Assembly (NCBI RefSeq): GCF_017654505.1
Contig: NC_054534.1
Location: 40,220,226-40,284,225 of the forward strand
Direction: 5' to 3'
DNA from: Polyodon spathula
Taxonomy: Eukaryota > Chordata > Actinopteri > Acipenseriformes > Polyodontidae
Length of the DNA stretch: 64,000 nucleotides
A program made the translations under genes and the position numbers. The notes below the pieces were generated by a model that was not told the DNA's origin, ran no database searches, and saw nothing but the letters and a program-made list of their open reading frames with translations. Positions 1 to 10,506 of this stretch are shown here, in pieces (positions within the stretch are counted from its first letter, which is position 1; each line of letters begins with the position of its first letter).

Positions 1-1035
1 GAGCAGTGACACATACACACATATATGGTGTGAGATCTGCAATGCCTTTACCGTGTTCCATCAGAATGAACCATATTCATTGTGTTACAGCTGGGAGTGT
101 ACCCACTTTCTTGTTCAACATAAATATAAACCAGAGTAGACACATACAGTACAGAGGGTCTTCATAATCCTGTAATAATCGCATAGTAAGTGAAAGGTTA
201 CAGTATAATACAATTTTGTTGAAGATTGGTGCAAAATCAAGGCAGTTACCGTGTTAACCAGGTACAGTGTGACAGAGACAGACAGACAGATCTTGTCTGT
301 TCAGTTTGATGGTACTGTATGTTAAACATCAAACTAAATAAAACAACTACAAGTCAAGCAACACCTTAACTAAAGAAAATACAATGGGCCATATTTTCAG
401 AGTTTACTATGAAAAAAACCTATATTAACATCATTTAGATCTTTTATTTAACATCATGTCATCAAAGAAACTACAAAAAAATGATATTGCAAAAGTCTAC
501 TGGAAGCCATAATGGCAGTACAGTAGTATTTCACGACAAAGCTGTGATTTCATTCGACTTTATGAAGGAAAATGAGTTAATTCTATACGAAACTTTTGGC
601 CATAGCTGTGGTATCAAACATCTAAATAATGTAAAGGAAGGTATCTTAAGTACTCTCAAATTGTTTGTTTCTCAGTTGTGTACATTACTGCTGAATTTCT
701 GGCTTTGAAAAAATATCAACTGAATAAATTCTGAAGTAAAAACTTTGAAAATATGGCCCATTGTGCCTATTATTGTGGTTTCACAAAACAAATTAAAACA
801 TAGAGTAGCAGGACACTGTAATGTACACCTACATCCTAATCCATCACTGCATATAATCTGTACTGTATTTATTCATTTAATTTTTGTATTGCCAATTCTA
901 TCCCATTAATTATTATTTCAAATCCTGCTTCACCTGTGCTCTATTACGTGTAATGTCAAATACCAAATAAAGCAGTAATAATTCATGTTACCTCAGTCTT
1001 TTATCAAGCTGCATCTGGAAGCTATAGCCAAACCC

Positions 1036-1132
1036 TGAAGTCTGATCTTACCAGATCTCCAAAGCTGAGCCAGGCAGGGCATGGTCAGTACTTGGATGGA
1101 AGACTCTGTGCTGTAGGAAGTGCAACTCTTAA
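1036..1132 (+). repeat. 5S rRNA-derived repeat or pseudogene fragment
   Basis: The core reads like the internal promoter half of vertebrate 5S rRNA: a GATCTC box, then an AGCTGAGCCAGGC block in place of the usual AGCTAAGCAGGG, then AGTACTTGGATGG and a GTGCTGTAGG end. Several bases before the final GTGCTGTAGG are missing compared with a real 5S gene, and the first third is degenerate. This fits a 5S-derived SINE (SINE3-like) or a retroposed 5S fragment rather than a working rRNA gene. Family membership is inference from memory of the 5S sequence. Confidence 0.65.
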
Positions 1133-1427
1133 ACCACAGTCCTATTTACTTCGTAGACATTAAAAAAATCTAATCATAGAACTCTGGTCTACAAAATGTA
1201 TCTATGTTATTATCAAAAATCAAATCTGTTTTGAGTTAGCTGCTCAATGCATGGTAAAGCTGAAAGGAATTTGTATGTCTGTATTGCTTGTTTGGTTCCT
1301 GCTCAAGTCATTTCAAGGGTGTATGTAGAATTATACTGGTGCCTATTGGGACAGCTGTACTACCCTAATAAAAAAAAAAAGTTTACCAAAGTAAATAATT
1401 AGCAAAGTGTAATATAGCAAAAAAAAG

Positions 1428-1552
1428 CATGGTAAAGCATAGTTAAGCATTGTAAGCCCAGAGAGGTATAGTAAAGCACATTAAAGCAAACCAGGGTAAG
1501 CTATGTTTAATGCATAGTATAGCCGTGGGAAAAGCATGGTAAAGCTGCCAAA
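1428..1552 (+). repeat. degenerate short tandem repeat, AGCATGGTAAAGC type
   Basis: The words GCATGGTAAAGC, GCATAGTTAAGC, GTATAGTAAAGC, GCACATTAAAGC and again GCATGGTAAAGC follow each other at short spacing. A stray copy lies near 1250. This is a decayed array with a unit of about 12-14 bases. No function is suggested. Confidence 0.6.
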
Positions 1553-2390
1553 ATACAGTGGTAAACTTTTATAAGGGTAGCAACAAAAGAAGTGTTCAAT
1601 GACACAGGTCACTAGGTGTACAGAGACTTTGAGTCCCAGAGCAATTAATATACACAGTAGCAACTTCACTGAACCATATACAGGGTATGTAATCAAACAT
1701 TTTGGTTGCAGTTATAAACTAGAGTTTTTCACCCCCCAACAATCAAAACTAATTCACAAATTGGAGTGTGTCTACATCTGGCAGTAATGAGTGTTTGACT
1801 GTGGTCAGACGTGATTAATGTAAACCAGTATACAACTACAGTAGTAAGGAAACAGACGGAGAAATGGACATTAGGGGTATAATGATATACTATAGTCACA
1901 ATGCAATACATATCACAATGTCCAGGTCACTCGATACAAAACATAATGTATGTGATGCTCCTGATGGACTACTTACTGTAATAAACTAGAAATTATAATT
2001 AATGATGGACTGTTTTGTCACAAATCATATATTCATACCAACTTTAATTTAACATTAAAATTAAAATCCTATTTGGTAGACTACAAGTAGATTCATAGTG
2101 ATTGTTGTTATGTATCAAAGTAAGTAATCAAAGGAAATATCACTATTCAAGAATTAAAAATGAGTTGCTTCACCCCTAGATAGATTATCTATATAAAGGG
2201 AATGACAACTCCCAAGGAGCAGATCAAGTGTTATTAGACATGCCTTCTTATGTGGAGTGTATACAATGTCATGGCCAGCACCATACATGACCAACTAAAC
2301 TTAGCCAATTTCTTATTATACAACCCATGGATCTTCATGAAGACTAGACCTTCTGGGATATCAGGACTTCTGTATCTCACCACAGTTCTC

Positions 2391-2942
2391 TTAACCCTTT
2401 GCGGTCCATTTATTCAGTGCCTGTCAGGTCTAATTTATTTTCACACAAGCTGCTTATTTTACACGCGCTGTTTAAAAGTAATTTTATTTACAGTAAAATA
2501 GGTTTAAAGGGCACTGCATATCAACACACACTCAGTACTGCATCTCCAGCCCCGCCCCCGCCCCACCCCTTGTTCACTGTATTTATCACATATCTCTTCA
2601 TAGTCGTGCATATTGATAAATCATCTCCTGATCACTCTGTTGAACCCCAAACTCCTCAATAATGCTATCCAAGTCATTATTTTAGTACTATAACATCTCA
2701 AAATGCTTGGCAAATGTCTGCGATTTTCTTTGAGCGCTGGATGAGGAAGCAGCTTTCTTGTTTGTTTATGTCTGTGGTGAAGGGACTATGCGTATTGCTC
2801 AGATCCGCCTCCTTTTTTCTGGCTTCTTCTGGCTTCTCTCAGCCACTGAAAGCTTTTCTCGGCTTTTTCCAGGGAAAAATCAACTAGAGATCTATGATTG
2901 ATGCCTTTTTGATCGGACCGACATAGGACCACAAAGAGTTAA
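2391..2942. mobile_element. piggyBac-type non-autonomous element (MITE)
   Basis: The element is bounded by TTAA on both sides (2391-2394 and 2939-2942), the target duplicated by piggyBac transposases. Directly inside, CCCTTTGCGGTCC at 2395-2407 is the inverted counterpart of GGACCACAAAGAG at 2926-2938, matching at 11 of 13 bases and starting with the CCC typical of piggyBac ends. No transposase frame is present in the roughly 540 bases between them, so it would depend on an enzyme supplied elsewhere. Confidence 0.75.
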
Positions 2943-4330
2943 AGCCTTTAGACCCAAAAGTATAGCTATAATTACTACTACAATATAGTAGCTGACACTG
3001 GAGGCTGTGCTTCCTGAGTGGCAGCTATTTAATCTGAAACAAAAATGAATAAAGATACAAGAAATCCAATAATATTCAGCCAAAAATTGCAGACTAAATC
3101 AAGCCACCCCCCCCTTCACCTGGGAAACTTTTAAGTGGACTAAATATAAAATCTGACATTCGAGTAGCTGCAGTGCACATTGCAGGGGCTTGACCAGTTG
3201 AAATATGGCCAGTTATTTCAAAGATTTCAAATTAAATTTAGGTTGAATTCAACCAGTAATCATTTTAGCAACAGTTGCCATATGCCAAGTTCTGTTGTGT
3301 AATTTTGACAGTCAGTGTATTAATCAGAGTTAGAAGAGTTAAGAGAAGTTCTCAACCTTTAGATTTTCAAATATTTAGCATTACAGAAAACAAACTTTTT
3401 TTTGAATGCCATACCTTTTACTATTTATATTTGAAGTCCAAAATACTCCCTTCTTAAATAAATAATAATAATATGGCTTTGACAAAAACAGAAAACACAC
3501 AGGTAATTAAAGTAAAACGGCATGACATTCCTGTCTAAGTATTTTCACAAGTTTTGAATTGTCAATTTTCTTCCTACATGGTTCACATGTGTTTTTTGAA
3601 AGTTAAAACATGATAGAAATCTGCACAGGCATCCAAAAAGAATAATAAATGTCAACACAAACAATCTTATATGCTACCATATCAAGCAATCTTCTCTACT
3701 ACCATTTTGTAACACCCAGGTTATGCTTCACATTTCTATGCATCCTCTCAATGAAGTTGGAAACCATAGCAACAGCATGGACAACTCTTTAATCAGTGAA
3801 AAATCCCCTTTTCCACACCGCTTATAAAAGAAAAGACTGAAGCTGCAGCAAGCTTTTCCGAAGCCTTGTGTTGTTTTCATACACATATGACTAACAAATT
3901 ATGCTTTGTCTGGTTTGTGCATTTCAAAGACCCTGTGAAACTTGCTTGAAGCAGAATTCCAACCTAGTGACAAACTAGTGATCAGGTTTACTTTTTACTG
4001 CTACATCAATGACAGGTCACTTTTAAGATCATAACTGGATAAAGCTACTGTACATATGTACCTAGTAGAGATCTATTATTCCTGTGTTTTCCACAAGAAT
4101 GTTCAATAGCCATTTCCTTCAAGCAGGTCTGCTGTGCATGTTGCTTTTTATATTGATTAGTATTGCACAAGGGCAAACTGAAGTACAAATCTTGCTTCAA
4201 ATATCTGGTGTTTTCCTACTAAATTTATCCACAACACACAGACTCTGCAAGGTATTCTAAAAAAAGGAGCTGCATGCTTTTCATGGGTTATCTGACCCTC
4301 TTCAAAATAACTGACAATGGTTCACGGCTG
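2943..4330. other. AT-rich presumed intron sequence, nothing recognised
   Basis: No gene, RNA or clear transposon end was recognised. A short run of C at 3107-3114 and scattered A/T tracts are the only low-complexity features. Confidence 0.45.
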
Positions 4331-4756
4331 CTGCAAAGCCATTCAACATAGAGACGTGCGCTGGGACATGCTTTGCCTGGCTGCTTCTTCCCTGTTCAGC
4401 CGGAACGTTAAACGACGACACAAGTGAGTGAGAGAGAGAATCAACCCACAGGGAAGCAAAATAAAGGCACAGTTCAGTGAAGGCATTGCCCAACCTGAAC
4501 CAGGATAAAGCCCAGCACAGTAAACCTGTATATTTGTGGTGAAGTGTCCATGTGTATACCAGGACTGCGGAACAGTTTTACTGTTTTTGTGTTTATTAAA
4601 CCCTGCACTGGGGCTACCATTGCTGCTACCCCAGGGGTGGCAACATGCAAAAATATCTGCAACACCTGTGTTATTATTAAATCTGAGCGTGTGTACACAC
4701 CCACTGCTCTGTGTTACTTAGTGATGACCCACACTTTAACACCACCCTCAGTTATC
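4331..4756 (+). repeat. LTR-like unclassified repeat (weak)
   Basis: The base composition changes abruptly compared with its AT-rich surroundings. The stretch has a TTTATTAAACC motif followed by GC-rich stem-forming words (CACTGGGGCTACC and GCTACCCCAGGGG) and a second polyA-like TATTATTAAATC, an order seen in the R-U5 part of some LTRs. No clear TG...CA ends or target duplication were found, so this may equally be a SINE or host sequence. Confidence 0.25.
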
Positions 4757-4758
4757 TA

Positions 4759-5040
4759 CAGTTAGGGCCAAAAGTTTAGCATCACCTAGAATTTTAGGAC
4801 TGAGACACCATTAAAAAAAACACACACAACTATATATGCTCCCAGATTCTAACACTCTCAATACCTTGTGATAAAGTACACCCAGACCTAGTTTCATCAT
4901 GACTGAATAAGCACTTCTCTAGGAAAACTGTTTGTATACACCTCAGATTATGATACACTCAACAATGTTCATGCAGAACTCTTTAAGTGTGAGAAATGTA
5001 TGACCACCTCTAATATACATCCCTCAGTGGATTAGACACT
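4759..5040 (+). mobile_element. Tc1-like element fragment, one terminal repeat
   Basis: After a TA at 4757-4758 the sequence CAGTTAGGGCCAAAAG, followed by a GCATCACCTAGAATTTTAGG-like block, has the form of a Tc1/mariner terminal inverted repeat. No transposase frame and no matching opposite end were recognised before the AT microsatellite at 5079, so the copy is truncated. The right boundary given is approximate. Confidence 0.45.
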
Positions 5041-5073
5041 CACTTAAAAAAGGCAATAACATCATTGCACATA

Positions 5074-5078
<5 letters not shown>

Positions 5079-5156
<78 letters not shown>
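5079..5156. repeat. (TA)n microsatellite
   Basis: Uninterrupted TA dinucleotides run directly up to the left end of the Tc1-like element at 5157. Tc1 elements insert at TA, so the repeat probably offered the target. Confidence 0.95.
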
Positions 5157-5159
<3 letters not shown>

Positions 5160-6334
5160 TAAGTGTACAAAATATTAGGAACACCTGCTTTTTCCATAAA
5201 ATAGACTGATGAGGTAAATCCAGGTGAAAGCTATGATCCCTTATTGATGCAACCTGTTAAATCCACTTCAATCAGTGTAGAGGAAGGGGAGACAGATTGG
5301 ATTTTTAAGCCATGACCCAATTGAGACATGGGTTGTGTATGTGTGCCATTCAGAGGGTAAATGGGCAAGACAAAAGATTTAAGTGCCTTTGAACGGGGTA
5401 TGGTAGTAGGTGCCGGGCGCACCGGTTTGAGTGTGTCAAGAACTGCAACGCTGCTGGGTTTTTCACGCTAAACAGTTTCCTGTGTGTATAAATGATGGTC
5501 CACCACCCTAAGGACATCCAGCCAACAGCAGGCCAGTGGTCGAAAATGGCTCATTGATGAAAGAGGCCAAAGGAGGCTGACATGAATTGTGCAGAGCAAC
5601 AGACGGGCTACAGTTAGTCAACTGACAGTCCAGTACAACATTGGTGTCGTAAGACCCATAAAAGAATGCACAACTGGTCATACCTTGACACGAATGGGGT
5701 AAGGCAGCCGTCGACCTAACAGAGTTCCACTTCTTTCAGCAAAACACAAGAAACTGCGGTTGCAGTGGGCTAAGGAACGAAAACCCTGGACACTGGAGGA
5801 TTGGAAAAACATTGCCTGGTCTGATGAATCCTGGTTCCTGCTGTTTCATGCTGATGGGAGGACTAGGGTATGGAGAAAAACACATGAGTACATGCATCCA
5901 TCATGCCGCGTCTCAACAGTGCAGGCTGGTGGTGGTGGTGTGATGGTGTGGGGTGTGTTTTCATGGCACACATTGGGCCCCGTGATAAAAAAGTGGAGCA
6001 ACCTTTGAATGCCACAGGATATCTAAACATCATTGTCAATCAGGTGCATCTCTTCATGGCAGCAGTGTATCCATCTGCTAATGGATTTTTTTAGCAGGAT
6101 AATTCCTCATGCCACAAGGCTAGGATTGTCCAGGAATGGTTTCATGAACACGACAGTGAATTCAGCTTACTGCAGTGGCCTGCCAGGTACCAGATCTCAA
6201 TCCAATTGAGCATATGTGGGATGCTTTCTACACCTTGTAGAGTCCATGCCCTGACGAATTGAGGCTGTTCTGAGGGCAAAAGGGGGTGCAACTCAATATT
6301 AGGAAGGTGTTCCTAATGTTTTGTATACTCAGTG
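5157..6334 (+). mobile_element. Tc1/mariner-like transposon, decayed
   Basis: The left end, CACTAAGTGTACAAAATATT followed by AGGAACACC, is matched in inverted form at the right end by GGTGTTCCTAATG...ACTCAGTG. The left end is flanked by TA; the right flank is TG, so one target copy has mutated. The length of about 1.18 kb fits an almost full Tc1-like element. Both ends abut simple repeats (TA on the left, CA on the right). The transposase frame inside is broken. Confidence 0.9.
5361..6290 (+). pseudogene. Tc1-like transposase pseudogene
   Basis: The frame starts MGKTKDLSAFERG, the usual start of this transposase class, whose N-terminal helix-turn-helix domains bind the element's ends. It stops at a TAA within about 37 codons and then continues through further stops and frame changes. 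The best preserved part (5760-6008) holds the first catalytic-aspartate motif WSDESWF and the GGGGVMVWG block of the DDE domain. Downstream pieces at 6010-6290 resemble the C-terminal catalytic part but are disrupted. The protein cannot be made; the copy is a fossil. Confidence 0.85.
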
Positions 6335-6336
6335 TG

Positions 6337-6338
<2 letters not shown>

Positions 6339-6370
<32 letters not shown>

Positions 6371-6371
6371 A
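6339..6371. repeat. (CA)n microsatellite
   Basis: About sixteen CA units follow the right end of the Tc1-like element. Confidence 0.9.
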
Positions 6372-7658
6372 GCTAACTCCGTTCCACACAAGAACAAACG
6401 CTGGTTCTGAGGTACTACAGATACAACAGAACAAATAGACCACACCACTGACAAATGATGACTGTGGGAAACGTAGATCAAATTGTGTCCTGTATAGATT
6501 CTCTCCCATGTCAGAAATATCATACTGTTGAGAAGAGGCTACTGTGTCTGACTGTAAAACACTCTTGCCAGCTGTGAGTCCCACAAAAAGAGGCCACCTT
6601 TTTTTTCCCATTGCTGTTCACTGCCCCGTGACTTTTAGGAAATATTCTAAAAGCATTCCTGAAGTTTCCTTAGGATCTGAAGATATATCAACTTGATAAA
6701 AGCTGTCTCATCAACGAGTGAAAAAATTCAGTTTTTGTTCGACATCAAACAATACCTGTAAGACTGTAAATCACAGCTGCATCAATAAAACCGGCCACTA
6801 TAGATTTCGCAATCATATACTAGATAAGAAAATATATTCCTATTAAACTGCAGTGATTGTGCTGCCCTAGAAGCATTACCCATGTTAAGTACCAAAGTGC
6901 TCTAGAAGATACTGCAGGCTACGGGATGGTAGAGTCATTTGTGACCTTGAGAGTGATTTATTGATTAGCCAGCACTCCTTGGAATGGAGAGAAAACTGAA
7001 ACCGGTCATCCTGAATCATTAATGAATTGGTATGCTTCTATTTCACTCCAGTATGCTTCCAGTACCCTTTCTAAGGGCTTACTCCCACACACCTTGCCTG
7101 GCAGACAAAACACAGGCTGCATTCAGAAGTGAGGAAATGTACTGCTAATGCATCAAAGAGCGCCAGCCCCCTATCTCTGACCAATTGTTGTGCATTCAAA
7201 AGACAACAACTAAATGTCTCAATAAGGTCAAGTTTCAACAAGTAAATTGTTAGTTTCAGTTGGAGTTGCTTAGTTATAGCATGCAGCTGGTATCTGCAAT
7301 CATATTTTAAATTAGGTTGCAATACACAGATCCTACAGTCACAATGAGTGAAAAAGGCTTTCTAAATCATGTATTCTATCGTGATTTTATCTTGGTTGAA
7401 TGGCTTGAAAGTGTGATAAACATCTATCACTGATGGGCAAAGTATCATTTCTCATCGTTAGGAGAACATATTTAGACAAACCTGTATGAAGTTTACTAGA
7501 GAGAAATCTAATTTTCATAGCTGACTTTAACTGATACAGCTCTTAAGGCTTACTGTACAATATGTATGTTATTAATTGAAAAAGTAAAAGAAAAATGTAT
7601 TGGTGTATACTGGAAGCCAGTTAAAAAAGAAACTGTTTTTCTTGAATTAAGAAGAATT

Positions 7659-7702
<44 letters not shown>

Positions 7703-8176
7703 TATCTATATATATCTATATAATATATATGAAGTATATATATAATATATATATATATATGATATATCTCTTTCTGAACAACTTGAACGTCTTTTAGTTC
7801 TACACTTCAATAATGTATACTGTCTCCCGGTAAACACATTTAGAGGGAGTTAATCCACTAGTTCAAGGAGAAAGTTTCTTAGCACTGGTGAAATCTAATC
7901 CAGATTGCTTTTACACAACCACAACAAAAGGAGTGCTTTGCTCTAATAAGATTGTGGGCTTCTGCTGACAGAATTGATAAGTGGCCTGTTTAGACATCCA
8001 TTTAAAAATAGAATCTGGCCCATTGAAATCTCATTTTCTGTGTCTATAATTAGCAAATCAATGTGTAAATCTAACACCAGCAATAAATAAATAAATAAAT
8101 AAATCAAAAATCAAATAAGTAAAAACATAAATCAGCAGAAAATAAAACAATATTAATCACAATTGACAATTTGGCC

Positions 8177-8220
<44 letters not shown>

Positions 8221-9770
8221 AGGCTTACATTTCATGTAATCTTGTAACCTTCCTGCTATGTGTGTACCTTAAAAATACATGAACCAAATGAAATGTGTTG
8301 GTTCTTAAATTTTAATACAACAAAAGGGACACAGCAGACAATGTAAAACAATAATGATTGAGAATTAAGACCTTCCACTCTACTTCATAAGCTTGGATGA
8401 GTCAACATGTAATAGTTTTCCAAAGCAATAGGTCAGAATTATCCACACTGACCTTGATGGGTTAGGCTGCAAAGGGAAATGAGTATATTACTAATTTACC
8501 CATGTAAAGAGATGAACTAACATGCACTAAAACGTGCACTTGTTTCTTAGTAAGAGTATCAGATGAATACTTTGGTATCATGACATTCTGCATATAAAAA
8601 GTAGGAGCAACTCAGAAATAAAGTGCAAGTATTTAAATATAGCAGTAAAAAAACATGTTAACAAATCAACTTTGCACCTATTTTTCCAACCTCCCTTTTC
8701 CTTACAGGTATTTTAGAAGTGATGTAACTGCAGCATTCCAGGTGCTGCCCACCTGCATGCTTTTTTATATTAAAAAAAACAAATACTTCTGACTAGGAGC
8801 AGAACATAAGATGTATCACTTTAAACACAGAGTATATCTCTCTCTGCAAGCAATTGCTCAGTCAAAGCTCTTTATTTTTTTGGTTTTTAGGTGTTTTTCT
8901 GGACTGTTTACTTATCTGTTGTGTATTCTACCAAGCATAATATTTATATAATATCTAACTTTGTGGAAGCACAAAGAAGAAAACAGTTACATGTGAAAGC
9001 TTGTACTGTACATACCAATGGCCTTTGGAAAACCCAAGGGCACACATGAATTGCTTCGGTTCACACGAGTCAAGGGTCATGACAAATCAATGGAGGTGAC
9101 GAGCAATTACAAATAATTACTGAGATTCCATATGTTATTAAGATCTACCCAAACATACCTTTATAACGCCAATGTTTAAGATTAATAATGTGGTCTAGTA
9201 CAAAAACATATAAGGATGACAGAGCGCCACCAATCTTCAAATGCAGATAATGAAATCCAACCATACTAAAATAACCATCCAAGGCATTTTGCCTTCAGAT
9301 GTACTTTTTAAGATAACAAAAAACCCACCTCATTATGACCACATATATCAGGCGAATTTACAATTATCTAGGATTATAGAGTTCCTGAATAGCTTCCAGT
9401 TTGTCCTGATCAGTTTAAATTAAGTGGCGCTCGATTTTGTGTATTCAGATTGCCCAATGGTGAATCTATATACACACACACACACACACACAGTAGTCAG
9501 TCCAAAGTGAATTTCCTTACTACACAAGGTCACTATGCACTTCACAAACTGAACTTGTTAAGAACATTGTTTTTCATTTTAAATGCTTATCACTGGTAAA
9601 ATAAGTAAATAAATAAATAAAAAATAAAAAATAAAAAATAAAAAAAAAATTTAGAATTAGCATTACATAAATAGGCCTGACTGTTAACTGAAAGCTTATC
9701 TGAAGTGATATATTCACACATTCATTTTCATCAAGGTTTTTAAACAACTAATTTTAATGTGCCGTAATAT
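6372..9770. other. presumed ntrk2 intron, simple repeats only
   Basis: No exon or transposon was recognised. The stretch contains an interrupted TA-rich tract (7660-7770), a short AAAT array (about 8085-8105), a poly-A run (8183-8217), a CA run (9472-9492) and an AAAT/AAAAT cluster (9605-9650). Reading frames are short and show no familiar motifs. Confidence 0.5.
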
Positions 9771-9866
9771 TGTTAGAACTGGGTGGGTAATGGTACTTCT
9801 GGACTTATAAAAAGACTTTCAGTAGTTCGAGACAAACACCAATCACAAAATGTTTTAGTACAACTA

Positions 9867-9872
9867 TTTATT
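9867..9872 (-). promoter_or_regulatory. polyadenylation signal AATAAA in solo LTR
   Basis: A canonical AATAAA lies on the minus strand, inside CACAATAAATAGTTG. It is in the ntrk2 transcription direction, about 400 nt after the stop codon reached by reading through the transmembrane exon into the intron. Confidence 0.55.
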
Positions 9873-10083
9873 GTGACTAGGCAATTTTACAGAGAATTAT
9901 GTTGTATATACGCTTTCATTTGGCATCAAACCTAACTTGGTTTGAGGGCTTGCTGCCTGGCCGAATGGACGAAGCGGAGACCCCCATTGAGAAAATACAG
10001 AAATTGTTTTTAAGAAGGGTGGAGATGGGTAGGTGGTGGGTTACGATGAAATCGAAACGTAACTGAGAGGAAAGTGAAGAGGG

Positions 10084-10091
10084 TATTTATA
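10084..10091 (-). promoter_or_regulatory. TATA box of solo LTR
   Basis: TATAAATA on the minus strand, in GCTATAAATACCC, lies about 210 bases before the LTR polyadenylation signal. It is placed as expected for an LTR core promoter. Activity is unknown. Confidence 0.5.
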
Positions 10092-10406
10092 GCGCTAACA
10101 ATCTTAATTATCTAATGTGTAAACTGAATGATTCAATTTGTGACGCAGAGATTGGTGTCTGACCCTCCTCCCGAACTTTAATTAAAAATATCAATTAGTT
10201 GACTTTGGTGTATGAATTTAGAAGCATGCAAATGGTTCACAATTATGTAACACATCCTTGTTTTTTTTTTTTTTACACTTTGCTCCTGTCTGTAAAACCT
10301 GTATTTAACACCACCCATACAAAAGACCGCCTGACTATAGTGAGCACACTTTTATATATACACAATACAATTAAATAATAATCAGTATTAAAATGGCATA
10401 TCCTAC

Positions 10407-10506
10407 CTTTAATTCCAAATTTGGAGTTTCTTCCGAATTTCAGTACGATCAACATCAGCACAAATCCTGTGAATGCCATAGCAGCAATGCCCACCACTAC
10501 ATACAC
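10407..10506 (-). CDS. ntrk2: ntrk2 coding exon 11: transmembrane helix
   Basis: This 100-nt exon encodes [14 protein letters not shown] followed by [19 protein letters not shown], a single hydrophobic helix and the basic stop-transfer start of the cytoplasmic side. The SKFG(I/M)KG motif is shared with mammalian TrkB. The acceptor reads TTTTCAG and the donor GTAGGA, leaving one base of the next codon. In mammals, splicing diverges after this exon between the kinase form and the truncated T1 form. If the donor is ignored, the frame stays open for 44 more residues, to a stop at 10273-10275. Confidence 0.93.

Larger units (their letters stand above)
1..2390. other. presumed ntrk2 intron or 3' flank, no gene seen
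   Basis: No open frame here has recognisable protein similarity and no kinase or juxtamembrane exon of TrkB was recognised on the minus strand. The stretch is AT-rich and holds a 5S-derived repeat and a degenerate short tandem repeat listed separately. It lies beyond the transmembrane exon of ntrk2 in the direction of transcription, so it is probably intronic. Confidence 0.5.
9771..10252 (-). mobile_element. solo LTR, sense to ntrk2
   Basis: Read on the minus strand, the 482-bp unit opens TGTTACATAATTG and closes AGTTCTAACA, so it has the TG...CA ends and the TGTTA/TAACA terminal inversion of an LTR. It contains a TATAAATA box (10084-10091) followed downstream by an AATAAA signal (9867-9872), in the order expected for an LTR transcribed on the minus strand. 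No internal retroelement sequence lies next to it. The immediate flanks (AATAT and CATCC) do not match, so the target duplication has decayed or the boundaries are slightly off. It lies 154 bp past the ntrk2 transmembrane exon, in the same orientation. Confidence 0.7.

Noticed and set aside
1036..1132. Functional 5S rRNA gene
   Set aside because: Internal deletion and substitutions in the core; no T-run terminator in the right place.
1..10406. TrkB kinase, juxtamembrane or mammalian-like T1 exon on the minus strand
   Set aside because: Looked for the ENPQYF, HRDLATRN and FVLFHKIPLDG coding patterns by eye and did not find them; a sensitive search could still reveal a diverged short exon.
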